A stretch of DNA of 64,000 nucleotides from Paracoccaceae bacterium (GTDB lineage Bacteria; Pseudomonadota; Alphaproteobacteria; Rhodobacterales; Rhodobacteraceae), in the NCBI GenBank assembly GCA_902632125.1, contig CACPBQ010000003.1, forward strand, positions 44,406 through 108,405, read 5' to 3'. The notes below the pieces were generated by a model. The model worked only from the letters and a program-made list of their open reading frames with translations. It did no database searches and was not told the DNA's origin. Shown one piece after another: positions 9,735 through 16,995 of this stretch. The first letter of the stretch is position 1. Every line of letters starts with the position of its first letter. A program made the translations under genes and the position numbers.

Positions 9735-9830
9735 TTCTTCTTGTGAATAGGATTAAACGGGATTAAGTAGTCGTCGTCTCCGATGAGCGGAGGCCAAGTC
9801 TCCGAACACCTTGAGAAAACGGAATACAAA

Positions 9831-10466
9831 ATGAACAAGCTTTTTCCTGGCATTCTTGCCATGGCTACAATCGTTGTAGCTTCTAATATTTTAGTACAAT
9901 TTTTTATCGGTAATTGGCTAACCTGGGGAGCCTTTACCTATCCATTTGCATTTTTGGTAACTGATCTTATTAACAGAATGTATGGTCCTTCAGATGCGCG
10001 CCGCGTTGTCTTTTTTGGATTTACAGTTGGTATTGTGTGCTCCTTAGTTGGAACACAAATTAATATAGAAATTGCTCCAGATTTTATGGCTCCAGCAGTT
10101 ACACTCAGAATAGCAATTGGATCTGCTACGGCATTTTTATGCGCTCAATTATTGGATGTGACAATTTTTGACCGGCTAAGGCACGGGACTTGGTGGAGCG
10201 CACCCTTGATTTCCACATTGGTGGGATCCACGCTGGATACTATTATATTCTTTTTTATCTCTTTTTCTTTTATGATGACCAGTCTGCTCGGTAGTGATCA
10301 TAATATAGATTTTTTCAATGAAATAGTAATGGGTCCTTTAGGATTTGAGCAAACGCGTTGGATCGCAACAGCCATGGTAGATTGGTCAGTCAAAGTATCT
10401 ATAGCGTTGATTGCACTTATTCCGTTCAGGATTATTGTTATATCTTATTACGCTCGAAATAATTAG
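9831..10466 (+). CDS. Queuosine precursor transporter (YhhQ/VUT family)
   Basis: About 211 aa, six predicted membrane helices. Matches the vitamin uptake transporter-like family that imports preQ0/preQ1 for tRNA queuosine. Diagnostic stretches are IVVASNILVQF, FTYPFAFLVTDLINRMYG and the C-terminal TRWIATAMVDWSVKV. The start is uncertain: ATG at 9831 gives the usual family length and N-terminus (MNKLFPGIL), while an ATG at 9783 would add 16 charged residues. Neither has a clear ribosome-binding site. No preQ1 riboswitch is visible in the short upstream gap. Confidence 0.87.
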   Translation: MNKLFPGILAMATIVVASNILVQFFIGNWLTWGAFTYPFAFLVTDLINRMYGPSDARRVVFFGFTVGIVCSLVGTQINIEIAPDFMAPAVTLRIAIGSATAFLCAQLLDVTIFDRLRHGTWWSAPLISTLVGSTLDTIIFFFISFSFMMTSLLGSDHNIDFFNEIVMGPLGFEQTRWIATAMVDWSVKVSIALIALIPFRIIVISYYARNN

Positions 10467-10469
10467 CTT

Positions 10470-10499
10470 TTGACATTTTTATTTTTTATGTCAAATTAT
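10470..10499 (+). promoter_or_regulatory. Promoter with TTGACAT...ATGTCAA inverted repeat
   Basis: A perfect -35 hexamer TTGACA (10470-10475) is followed after 18 nt by AATTAT, a moderate -10. The same bases form a 7-bp inverted repeat, TTGACAT (10470-10476) and ATGTCAA (10488-10494), around a T-rich 11-nt centre. It could be an operator at the promoter of the mini-gene that follows, or a weak hairpin after the transporter gene. Confidence 0.5.
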
Positions 10500-10532
10500 C
10501 GATAAGTGTAACAAATGAAAGGAGGTGGTCCA

Positions 10533-10589
10533 GTGTCTAAAGAGGTATTGGAGAGAGGTGTCGGAACAGTTAAGGAGTTTGCGCTCTAA
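10533..10589 (+). CDS. Mini-ORF (18 aa) with an ultra-strong ribosome-binding site
   Basis: GTG-initiated, reading M-SKEVLERGVGTVKEFAL. The upstream AAAGGAGGTGGTCCAG (10518-10533) is complementary to the 3' tail of 16S rRNA far beyond a normal Shine-Dalgarno. An in-frame ATG at 10515 would place the whole element inside the coding sequence (24 aa). The unit has its own promoter upstream and a perfect terminator downstream, so a short independent transcript of roughly 180 nt is expected. The peptide has no known domain; the RNA itself may be the functional product. Confidence 0.5.
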   Translation: MSKEVLERGVGTVKEFAL

Positions 10590-10665
10590 GGCAGCCCTTG
10601 AGGAGTGAAGTCCGAAATTGGTATTTCCTAACCGACCCACTTCCCTACAATCTCAAAGAATTAAT

Positions 10666-10691
10666 AAGGGCGGCCTGATGGCCGCCCTTTT
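10666..10691 (+). terminator. Rho-independent terminator
   Basis: A perfect 10-bp stem AAGGGCGGCC / GGCCGCCCTT with a TGAT loop, followed by TT. It ends the short transcript that starts near 10.5 kb and insulates it from arfB. Confidence 0.88.
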
Positions 10692-10715
10692 CATTCAGTA
10701 TTTTGATTAAAAGTT

Positions 10716-11150
10716 ATGCTTAAAATAAGTGAAAATATTATTATCGAAGACTGGGAGTTGACGGAAAACTTTGTGCGATCATCAGGGCCAGGGGGCCAAA
10801 ATGTGAACAAGGTAAGTACCGCTGTTGAGCTAAGATTTGAGGCTCTAAAATCTCCCCATTTACCAGATCAGGTAAAAGTTCGATTAAAGAAGATCGCTGG
10901 TCGACGTTGGACAAACGATGGTGCCGTAATTATCCAAGTTGAAGATACGCGTTATCAAACAAGAAATCGGGAAATAGCGCGAAAAAGACTTAAAGATTTG
11001 ATACTGAAAGCTACTACTGTGCAAAAAAAAAGAATTGCCACTAAACCAACTGCAGGTAGTCAAAGACGAAGGATAAAAGACAAAAAACAAAGGGGGGAGG
11101 TTAAACAAGGCCGCAAAACTATTCGAAACGAAAGTGATTTTAACTTTTGA
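10716..11150 (+). CDS. arfB: Alternative ribosome-rescue factor ArfB
   Basis: 144 aa. ArfB (YaeJ, ICT1-like) enters stalled ribosomes and hydrolyses peptidyl-tRNA with its GGQ motif. Seen: ENFVRSSGPGGQNVNKVSTAVELRF near residues 17-42 and a Lys/Arg-rich C-terminal tail that threads the empty mRNA channel (KKRIATKP, SQRRRIKDKKQRGEVKQGRK). The ATG at 10716 has no obvious Shine-Dalgarno. It sits just after the terminator of the anti-16S mini-gene, so two translation-related units are adjacent. Confidence 0.95.
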   Translation: MLKISENIIIEDWELTENFVRSSGPGGQNVNKVSTAVELRFEALKSPHLPDQVKVRLKKIAGRRWTNDGAVIIQVEDTRYQTRNREIARKRLKDLILKATTVQKKRIATKPTAGSQRRRIKDKKQRGEVKQGRKTIRNESDFNF

Positions 11151-11167
11151 AATAGAAGTTTAGCTGA

Positions 11168-12013
11168 TTATTTGACTTTTGCTTTAGCACTCATCGCCAT
11201 TGCGCCGTCTTCTCTTTCGATCCAAAGAGAGTATTCAGTAGGTTCTGTCTCAATTCCCCTAATCTTAAAATTCATATTATCAAAAACTGGAGCCATAGCC
11301 CTAAATTCAAAATTTTGTACAACTGCATCTGGCTTTTGACTGGCTAAACCATCCAAAAGTAAGGTCGCTAAAAGGGGACCATGTACAACTAGCCCATCAT
11401 AACCTTCTGTTTCGGTACAGAAAGGATAATCGTAATGAATTCGGTGGCCATTGAAAGTTAATGCTGAGTACCTGAAAAGTAAAACGGGATCAGGATTTAT
11501 ATCAATTGAAAAATCAAATTTGTTGGGAGACTCTACCAATTTTGGAGCTTCCGAATTAGTTGTGGCCTTTTCACGATACACTATGTCGTGCTCTTCGTTT
11601 ATACATATACTTGGGCCATTACTTACTTCGTGGGAAACGGTTACGAAGACTAATTCTCCAGAGCGACCTGATTTAGCCATTACATTTTTGATTGTGCTTG
11701 TTTTCTTGTACTCATGACCAATTTTTAAGGGCTCTAAAAATTGTATCCTACTACCTGCCCACATGCGTCTGGGTAGTTTTACTGGTGGTAGAAAGTCTCC
11801 CAATGCAGCATGTCCATCATAGCCGGCTTCAGATAACTTGAAAATTGGCAGAAAAAACAGCCAATGCCAGAGTGGAGGTAAGATTTTGTTATCCGAATAG
11901 TTTATTTGTTCATGGTTCAGAGTCGCCGCCATTGCATTTGCAGGGAAAGCTGTCAAAAGATCATTTCTTTCCTCAGTTTTTCCAATCCAATCTTGTAAAT
12001 TTACTGTTGTCAT
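11168..12013 (-). CDS. MaoC/FAS1-like dehydratase (hotdog fold)
   Basis: 281 aa. Looks like the FAS1-like dehydratase/mesaconyl-C4-CoA hydratase group: an N-terminal divergent MaoC domain (PPLWHWLFFLP, LPRRMWAGSRIQF) and a C-terminal part with RYSALTFNGHRIHYD, where the His and Asp/Tyr resemble the hydratase 2 motif, then YDGLVVHGPLLATLL. Likely acts on an acyl-CoA thioester; the substrate is not evident. One base separates it from the upstream GST gene, so they are co-transcribed. Confidence 0.75.
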   Translation of the reverse strand: MTTVNLQDWIGKTEERNDLLTAFPANAMAATLNHEQINYSDNKILPPLWHWLFFLPIFKLSEAGYDGHAALGDFLPPVKLPRRMWAGSRIQFLEPLKIGHEYKKTSTIKNVMAKSGRSGELVFVTVSHEVSNGPSICINEEHDIVYREKATTNSEAPKLVESPNKFDFSIDINPDPVLLFRYSALTFNGHRIHYDYPFCTETEGYDGLVVHGPLLATLLLDGLASQKPDAVVQNFEFRAMAPVFDNMNFKIRGIETEPTEYSLWIEREDGAMAMSAKAKVK

Positions 12014-12014
12014 A

Positions 12015-12620
12015 TCAATCCGTCGGTATCGTTTTAATTAATGCTGGGAGTTTCATCATTCCTTCATACCAAGAAGCTAAGTTTGAGTTCCCATTACGCC
12101 ACTGTCTCCCATCATGCCGAAAATCTAAATAACCAAGGGAACAAGCGACTGCTATTTGGCCCATGTTAAGTTCTTCATCCATGGCTTGAAATTTTCTGTC
12201 GTTAAGGGCTTTGACAGCGTGGACAACCTTGGACCATTGGGCGTCCATCCAAGATTCTGATTGCTCATTTTTGGGTCTCAATTTACTTTCGTATGTTATC
12301 GAAACAGCGCTCTCCATTATTCCATCAGCTAAAGCTTCCAGCGTAAGAATATCATAAATATTATGTTTGGGATAAAGGTTTGATCCAGCAAGCTCGTCGA
12401 GATATCTAGTAATCACACGACTATCAAACATAGATTTTCCATCTTCCAAAATCATAACAGGGATCTTACCCAGCGGATTGGCAGCTCTTGCCTTCTCTGC
12501 TACGGACAATGCTGTTGTTTTTACATTAATTAGTTCGATGCGATCATTAAGCCCGACATGATGAATAAGTGTTGTTACCTTGCGAACGAAAGGTGATGGT
12601 GGTGAGTAAACTAGCTTCAT
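12015..12620 (-). CDS. Glutathione S-transferase family protein
   Basis: 201 aa, full-length GST: an N-terminal thioredoxin-fold domain starting MKLVYSPPSPFVRKVTTLIH (Ser-Pro-Phe-Val-Arg at the glutathione site), ANPLGKIPVMILEDG with the cis-Pro, and FDSRVITRYLDE with the Ser that binds the gamma-glutamyl group, then an all-helical C-terminal domain. Resembles the YibF branch. Cytosolic; substrate unknown. Confidence 0.88.
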   Translation of the reverse strand: MKLVYSPPSPFVRKVTTLIHHVGLNDRIELINVKTTALSVAEKARAANPLGKIPVMILEDGKSMFDSRVITRYLDELAGSNLYPKHNIYDILTLEALADGIMESAVSITYESKLRPKNEQSESWMDAQWSKVVHAVKALNDRKFQAMDEELNMGQIAVACSLGYLDFRHDGRQWRNGNSNLASWYEGMMKLPALIKTIPTD

Positions 12621-12716
12621 AAAATTACTCCTTAGTAACCAGTATTTTATTGTATAGATTTTTTATTTACCAGAAAATTAGCAAGTACAATTTGTGAAAT
12701 AAGTCTCACTTATACA

Positions 12717-13343
12717 TCAAGGAAATAAAGTTATAGGATCATTTTCTTCCCATTTAGGATACTTTTTCATTACTGAACTGAACATTTGAGAAGTTTTAAA
12801 ACTTTCCAGCCATTGTATAGTTTTTGGCCAAGGTTGTGATAAAAACCAATTAAAATCAATATGAGCAAACTGCCTAACAAATGGTAAAATAGCTATATCA
12901 GCTAGATTTAAATCTTGTCCAAACAGACAGGGGTTAAGCTGATTTTCAATTAAATCTAAATAATTACTTGCCAGCACTCGATTTTCTATTGGATCCTCAT
13001 CAGGATACCGACTTGGATATTTTGTTCGGTCAAGCGCTTTCTTAAATGGACCATCACAAGTCTCTACTAATTCTAGGCTTTTATTGATTTCTTTAAGCCA
13101 ATTGTTGGGATCGTTTATGTTTAAAGCCCAAATCATGATATCAAGACTTTCATCTAAAATGGCATCATTGGTTTGTAAACAGGGAACAGTTTTACTTTTG
13201 GATACTTCAAGAAACTTAGGAGTTTTGTCTCTCAATAAAACTTCGCGAAGTTCTAATTCTATACCTGCTGAGTAAATCGCTAACCGAGCTCTTATTGCAT
13301 AGGGGCATCTGCGAAAGCTATAAAGTACTGGTTTAGAATTCAT
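12717..13343 (-). CDS. Glutathione S-transferase-like protein with CPYA motif
   Basis: 208 aa. The N-terminal block YSFRRCPYAIRARLAIYSAG carries a glutaredoxin-like Cys-Pro-Tyr-Ala, and KTVPCLQTNDAILDESLDIMIW supplies the cis-Pro and Glu-Ser of the glutathione site. The helical C-terminal half contains LNLADIAILPFVRQFAHID. The Cys suggests thiol-transferase (Omega-like) chemistry more than conjugation. It lies 6 nt downstream of mtaB on the same strand and 97 nt before the other GST gene. Confidence 0.82.
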   Translation of the reverse strand: MNSKPVLYSFRRCPYAIRARLAIYSAGIELELREVLLRDKTPKFLEVSKSKTVPCLQTNDAILDESLDIMIWALNINDPNNWLKEINKSLELVETCDGPFKKALDRTKYPSRYPDEDPIENRVLASNYLDLIENQLNPCLFGQDLNLADIAILPFVRQFAHIDFNWFLSQPWPKTIQWLESFKTSQMFSSVMKKYPKWEENDPITLFP

Positions 13344-13349
13344 CTTATC

Positions 13350-14618
13350 CTAGATTGCAGTTGCGAAAAGTTGCTTTTCATTTGCATTGGTAATTTTGCC
13401 CAAAACAATAGTGCCTTCAATTTGCTCTTTGTCAAACACTACTTCCGTAAACTGTTCAGTTCGGCCCATATAGGCATTTTCCATCAGTATCTTGTGATCT
13501 TTACCTAGTTGAGACGAAAGATGAGACTTTATTTGTTTTGCTCCCAAGCTTCTCAAAACCGCAGCGCGCCGTTTAATTTGACCTCCATTTACTTGGGGCA
13601 TTCTTGCTGCTGGAGTTCCTTCTCGAGGAGAGTAAGGAAAAATATGAAGCCATGTTAACTCACAATCTTTGATAAGGTTAACAGAGTTTTCAAAATGCTC
13701 ATCTGTTTCGGTTGGGAAACCAGCAATAATATCGGCACCAAAAGTTATTTCTGGTCTTAACTTACGGGCGTCCTCGCAAAACTTAATTGCGTCATCTCTT
13801 GAGTGACGGCGCTTCATACGTTTTAGAATGAGATTATCGCCATGTTGCAAGCTCAGGTGTAAATGCGGCATTAATCTTTTTTCCGTGGCAATTGCTTTCA
13901 TTAGGTTTTCATCAACTTCAATGCTGTCAATGGAACTAATTCGAAGTCTTGATAAGTCGGGCACAAGCTTTAAAATTTGCATAATTAGATAGCCTAGTTT
14001 TGGTGAGTTAGGTAAATCTTCGCCCCAACTTGTAAGATCTACCCCTGTCAAAACTACTTCATTAAATCCCTTATCTACCAGGCGTTTAATTTGATCAACA
14101 ATTACACCTGCCGGTACGGAGCGTGAATTTCCTCGACCAAACGGGATTATGCAAAACGTGCATCTATGGTCGCATCCGTTTTGTACTTGAACATATGCTC
14201 TACTTCTGGAACCAAAACCGTCGATTAAATGCCCTGCAGTTTCACTAACAGACATAATGTCATCAACTTTAATTCTTTCAGTACTAAATTCTTTTTCATC
14301 TGAAAATTGCGACCAAGTCTCTTTTAGCATTTTTTCAGAATTACCTATGACGAAATCTACTTCGCCCATATTACCGAAACTATTAGGATCAATTTGGGCT
14401 GCGCAACCCGTCACAATTAATTTTGCTTTTGGGTTTTCTTTTCGGAGTTTGCGAATTTCCTGCTTCGATTTGCGAACTGCTTCTGAGGTAACTGCACATG
14501 TATTAATAATTACTGCATCGTTTAAGCCCGCGGAAGTAACAAGTTCTCGCATCGCTTCAGTTTCGTATGCATTAAGCCTACATCCTAGTGTTGATAATTT
14601 TGGTGTGGATACAATCAT
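13350..14618 (-). CDS. mtaB: tRNA t6A37 methylthiotransferase MtaB
   Basis: 422 aa radical-SAM enzyme that converts t6A to ms2t6A at position 37 of tRNAs. Domains in order: N-terminal UPF0004 with cluster Cys residues (TLGCRLNAYE, INTCAVTSEA, VTGCAAQ), radical-SAM core with GCDHRCTFCIIPFGRG, and a short C-terminal TRAM-like domain (YMGRTEQFTEVVF). Start and stop overlap dapF (ATG at 14618 within the dapF end), giving a coupled pair. The CxxxCxxC spacing and RGNSRSV loop fit MtaB better than MiaB. Confidence 0.93.
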   Translation of the reverse strand: MIVSTPKLSTLGCRLNAYETEAMRELVTSAGLNDAVIINTCAVTSEAVRKSKQEIRKLRKENPKAKLIVTGCAAQIDPNSFGNMGEVDFVIGNSEKMLKETWSQFSDEKEFSTERIKVDDIMSVSETAGHLIDGFGSRSRAYVQVQNGCDHRCTFCIIPFGRGNSRSVPAGVIVDQIKRLVDKGFNEVVLTGVDLTSWGEDLPNSPKLGYLIMQILKLVPDLSRLRISSIDSIEVDENLMKAIATEKRLMPHLHLSLQHGDNLILKRMKRRHSRDDAIKFCEDARKLRPEITFGADIIAGFPTETDEHFENSVNLIKDCELTWLHIFPYSPREGTPAARMPQVNGGQIKRRAAVLRSLGAKQIKSHLSSQLGKDHKILMENAYMGRTEQFTEVVFDKEQIEGTIVLGKITNANEKQLFATAI

Positions 14619-15454
14619 AGGCTATTTAAGAACTCTTCAGAAAAGTTACCGGTAAAAACTTTCATTGTAGGTCCCGTCATCCAAACGCCATCTTCAAGCC
14701 AATTAATGTTTAAAATACCCCCGTCCAGCTCTATCTGAACTTTTTTTTCAGTTAACCCTCTTCTGTTTGCAGCAACAGCAGTTGCACATGAGGAGGAGCC
14801 AGATGCTAAAGTAACGCCCACACCTCTCTCCCAAACGCGCATTCTAATTTGGTTTGGAGCTTTTATCGATGCAAACTGTACATTAGTTCTTTCTGGAAAT
14901 AGGGGATGATTTTCAAATTTTGGACCCATCTGTTCCAAATTTATTTTCTCAGCATCTTCAACAAAGAATGTACAATGGGGATTGCCCATCCCAGTAGCGG
15001 TCGGTGATCCTTCTATTGGAAGTTCTAAAGTTGGAATATTTTCTGATAAAGGCACTTGGTCCCACTCGATTGCAGGTTGCCCCATATTTACGGAGGTAAC
15101 GCCTTCTCCTAAGTCTACAGCAGGTATTTGTCCGTGCAATGTAGTAAGAATTAACTTTTCCTTTGATGCTTCGTCCATCAAATATCGGGCTACGCATCTG
15201 GTTGCATTTCCACATGCTAAAGATTCAGATCCATCTGCATTATAGAATGTTAGGTGTGCATCAAATTCACCTTTAGTTATTATAGCCAGTTGGTCAAAAC
15301 CCACACCAAAACGCCTATCAGCAATGGTTGATATTATCTTTTTAGAAAGTGCAAATTTTCTATTCCGGGCATCTAACACAACAAAGTCGTTTCCCAGACC
15401 ATGCATTTTCATAAACGGCAAATTATTTGTATTTATTGAATCCATACGCTGCAT
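14615..15454 (-). CDS. dapF: Diaminopimelate epimerase DapF
   Basis: About 279 aa. Interconverts LL- and meso-diaminopimelate for lysine and peptidoglycan. N-terminal FMKMHGLGNDFVVLDAR and NADGSESLACGNATRC, containing the first catalytic Cys, are intact, as are TGMGNPHCTFFV and FPERTNVQFA. At the second catalytic Cys the gene reads TLASGSSSCATAVAA: Ser replaces the usual Cys and a Cys lies four residues later. The start is taken as the ATG at 15454, with a GGCGG upstream; a later ATG at 15445 is possible. mtaB follows with a 4-nt overlap. Confidence 0.93.
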   Translation of the reverse strand: MQRMDSINTNNLPFMKMHGLGNDFVVLDARNRKFALSKKIISTIADRRFGVGFDQLAIITKGEFDAHLTFYNADGSESLACGNATRCVARYLMDEASKEKLILTTLHGQIPAVDLGEGVTSVNMGQPAIEWDQVPLSENIPTLELPIEGSPTATGMGNPHCTFFVEDAEKINLEQMGPKFENHPLFPERTNVQFASIKAPNQIRMRVWERGVGVTLASGSSSCATAVAANRRGLTEKKVQIELDGGILNINWLEDGVWMTGPTMKVFTGNFSEEFLNSL

Positions 15455-15549
15455 ATACGCCGCCAAATCACATGAATCCAGTAATACAGTGATTATTTTT
15501 GTTTTCGGGGTTGACCATACCCCCTGTGCTTCCTAAGTAGCACTTTAGT

Positions 15550-15625
15550 GGGCCGTTAGCTCAGTTGGTAGAGCAACTGACTTTTAATCAGTGGGTCACA
15601 GGTTCAAATCCTGTACGGCTCACCA
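15550..15625 (+). tRNA. tRNA-Lys (anticodon TTT)
   Basis: 76-nt cloverleaf with encoded CCA. The acceptor stem GGGCCGT pairs with ACGGCTC (one G-U), the D-arm is TAGCTCAGTTGGTAGAGCA, the anticodon stem-loop ACTGA-CTTTTAA-TCAGT has TTT in the loop, and the T-arm is ACAGGTTCAAATCCTGT. The accessory island begins immediately downstream, so it may be the insertion site. Confidence 0.97.
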
Positions 15626-15672
15626 CTAAAATCAATGACTTACCGGAAATAATATATAAACCTCTCAAGCTG

Positions 15673-15694
15673 TGGGTTCCAAATGGGTTCCAAA
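15673..15694. repeat. Perfect 11-bp tandem repeat beside tRNA-Lys
   Basis: TGGGTTCCAAA occurs twice in direct contact (15673-15683 and 15684-15694), 48 nt after the tRNA-Lys CCA end and before the first island gene. It may be a recombinase arm site or integration scar; no integrase gene is nearby and I did not find a second copy at the far end of the island. Confidence 0.6.
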
Positions 15695-15756
15695 ATATTC
15701 GATTTTTCAACCATCTTTATATAGTACTGCTAGTTGTTAGTTAGCGAATGGTAATT

Positions 15757-16107
15757 CTAGAAAGGAATGTCATCTTCTTCTAACGATACTTTATTCTCAT
15801 TACTTTCTTGGTTTCCATATGTAGGCTCGTTGTTGGCACTCATTCCATCTTTGGAAACCTTCCACGCTTTAACATCGGTGTACCAGCGCCCATTATATTC
15901 CCGACTCTCTAAGTCTACAGAAACCTCAACGTTTTCGCCCTGTTGAAGATTGAATTCCCCAATCTTGTCTCCCCAAGCCATAAAGCAAATCTTTTTAGGA
16001 TAATTGGAGTCTGTCTCCAAAATATACTCTTGCTTTCTCCATTCTCCATTTGCTGATTGCCCAGACTTTTCTGGTAGAATTTCAATAATTTTGCCTTTGA
16101 TTTCCAT
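15757..16107 (-). CDS. DUF3127 / single-stranded-DNA-binding-like OB-fold protein
   Basis: 116 aa. The N-terminal domain (MEIKGKIIEILPEKSGQS, then KQEYILETDSNYPKKICF, then VSVDLESREYNGRWYTDVKAW) matches my recollection of DUF3127, a small OB-fold family common in Bacteroidota. The C-terminus is flexible and acidic and ends EEDDIPF, the same type of tip SSB uses to recruit partner proteins. AGGAAAGG precedes the ATG. It probably binds single-stranded DNA in the replication or repair of the mobile island. Unusual for an alphaproteobacterium, so transfer is likely. Confidence 0.7.
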   Translation of the reverse strand: MEIKGKIIEILPEKSGQSANGEWRKQEYILETDSNYPKKICFMAWGDKIGEFNLQQGENVEVSVDLESREYNGRWYTDVKAWKVSKDGMSANNEPTYGNQESNENKVSLEEDDIPF

Positions 16108-16255
16108 GTTTAAACCTTTCCTCTAAAGTTGCCAATGCATCTTCTGTAGGTGGTTCGGTTAAAAATTAATTTTTATAGACAGTCCAGCCTATAAATTTAA
16201 TACTGATGGATATAAAATTTTTGGATATTAAAGAGATACAAAAGTTTAAGATCAA

Positions 16256-16951
16256 ATGAGTGGAAGAGACCACTGCAAATTACGGGTTAGTACCTTCTCC
16301 GCATTTGGTAACGCAGAGTGTTGGCTCTTTGGGGACTTCCTTAAATATTCTAAAAATAAATTAATTTCAGGAAAACCAGAAGTAGTCATTGAAACCATTG
16401 ACGAAGAGATAAAGGTAAAAGACTTGCAAGTTATCAACTTGCCTAGTGCAATGGAAACAAAACCGCCATCAAAAATAAAAGGTTTAGGGGATACCGCTAG
16501 GATTGGTTACCTTGAAAAAGGAAGAAGGCCAGTTTTAGACTTACGCCTTTCATCTGACCTTAGGGCTCTGATTAAAGACGATATCAAAACAGGCAACAAT
16601 ATTCATATTTTTGATCTGGAATTCAGAAAAGAGGACCAAATGCATGAAGAATTTTCTTTTAAAGGTCTGGCTCCTTCACTCACCAATAATTTAGATAAAA
16701 TCAAAAAACCTGCACTTACTGAAAAATTTCTTTTTAAGAGTGGTTTTAATGAGGCAATTTGGAAAGCAAATGTAATATCGCATAGATCTATCCACCTAGA
16801 TGAATACATAAAGGTAGTTGAGACTGACCCTGTATGGAGAGAAGGTCTCAAATTGTACTTTGACCCACTCACTCATGACTTTTACAAAAAGAAGTATGGG
16901 TTGGGTAAATATCTAGATAGATTCAGAGAGCAGTGTGATGTGCCTTTTTAA
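16256..16951 (+). CDS. Hypothetical protein (island), 231 aa
   Basis: Not recognised. A soluble, charged protein with no signal peptide or membrane segment. It opens MSGRDHCKLRVSTFSAFGN and ends REQCDVPF. A Pro-rich linker (about residues 63-75) separates a small N-terminal part from a larger mixed alpha/beta part. Two bases after its stop begins the frame of the next gene, so the two are probably co-expressed. No clear ribosome-binding site before the ATG. Confidence 0.6.
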   Translation: MSGRDHCKLRVSTFSAFGNAECWLFGDFLKYSKNKLISGKPEVVIETIDEEIKVKDLQVINLPSAMETKPPSKIKGLGDTARIGYLEKGRRPVLDLRLSSDLRALIKDDIKTGNNIHIFDLEFRKEDQMHEEFSFKGLAPSLTNNLDKIKKPALTEKFLFKSGFNEAIWKANVISHRSIHLDEYIKVVETDPVWREGLKLYFDPLTHDFYKKKYGLGKYLDRFREQCDVPF

Positions 16952-16995
16952 CTTTGAGAAAACTCTCAAGCACAATGAAACTAATGGGGTTAGTT

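Noticed and set aside
10533..10650. tRNA-Ser-like look of the mini-gene region (GGAGAGAGGTGTCGG...)
   Set aside because: No anticodon stem, T-arm or matching acceptor strand can be formed.
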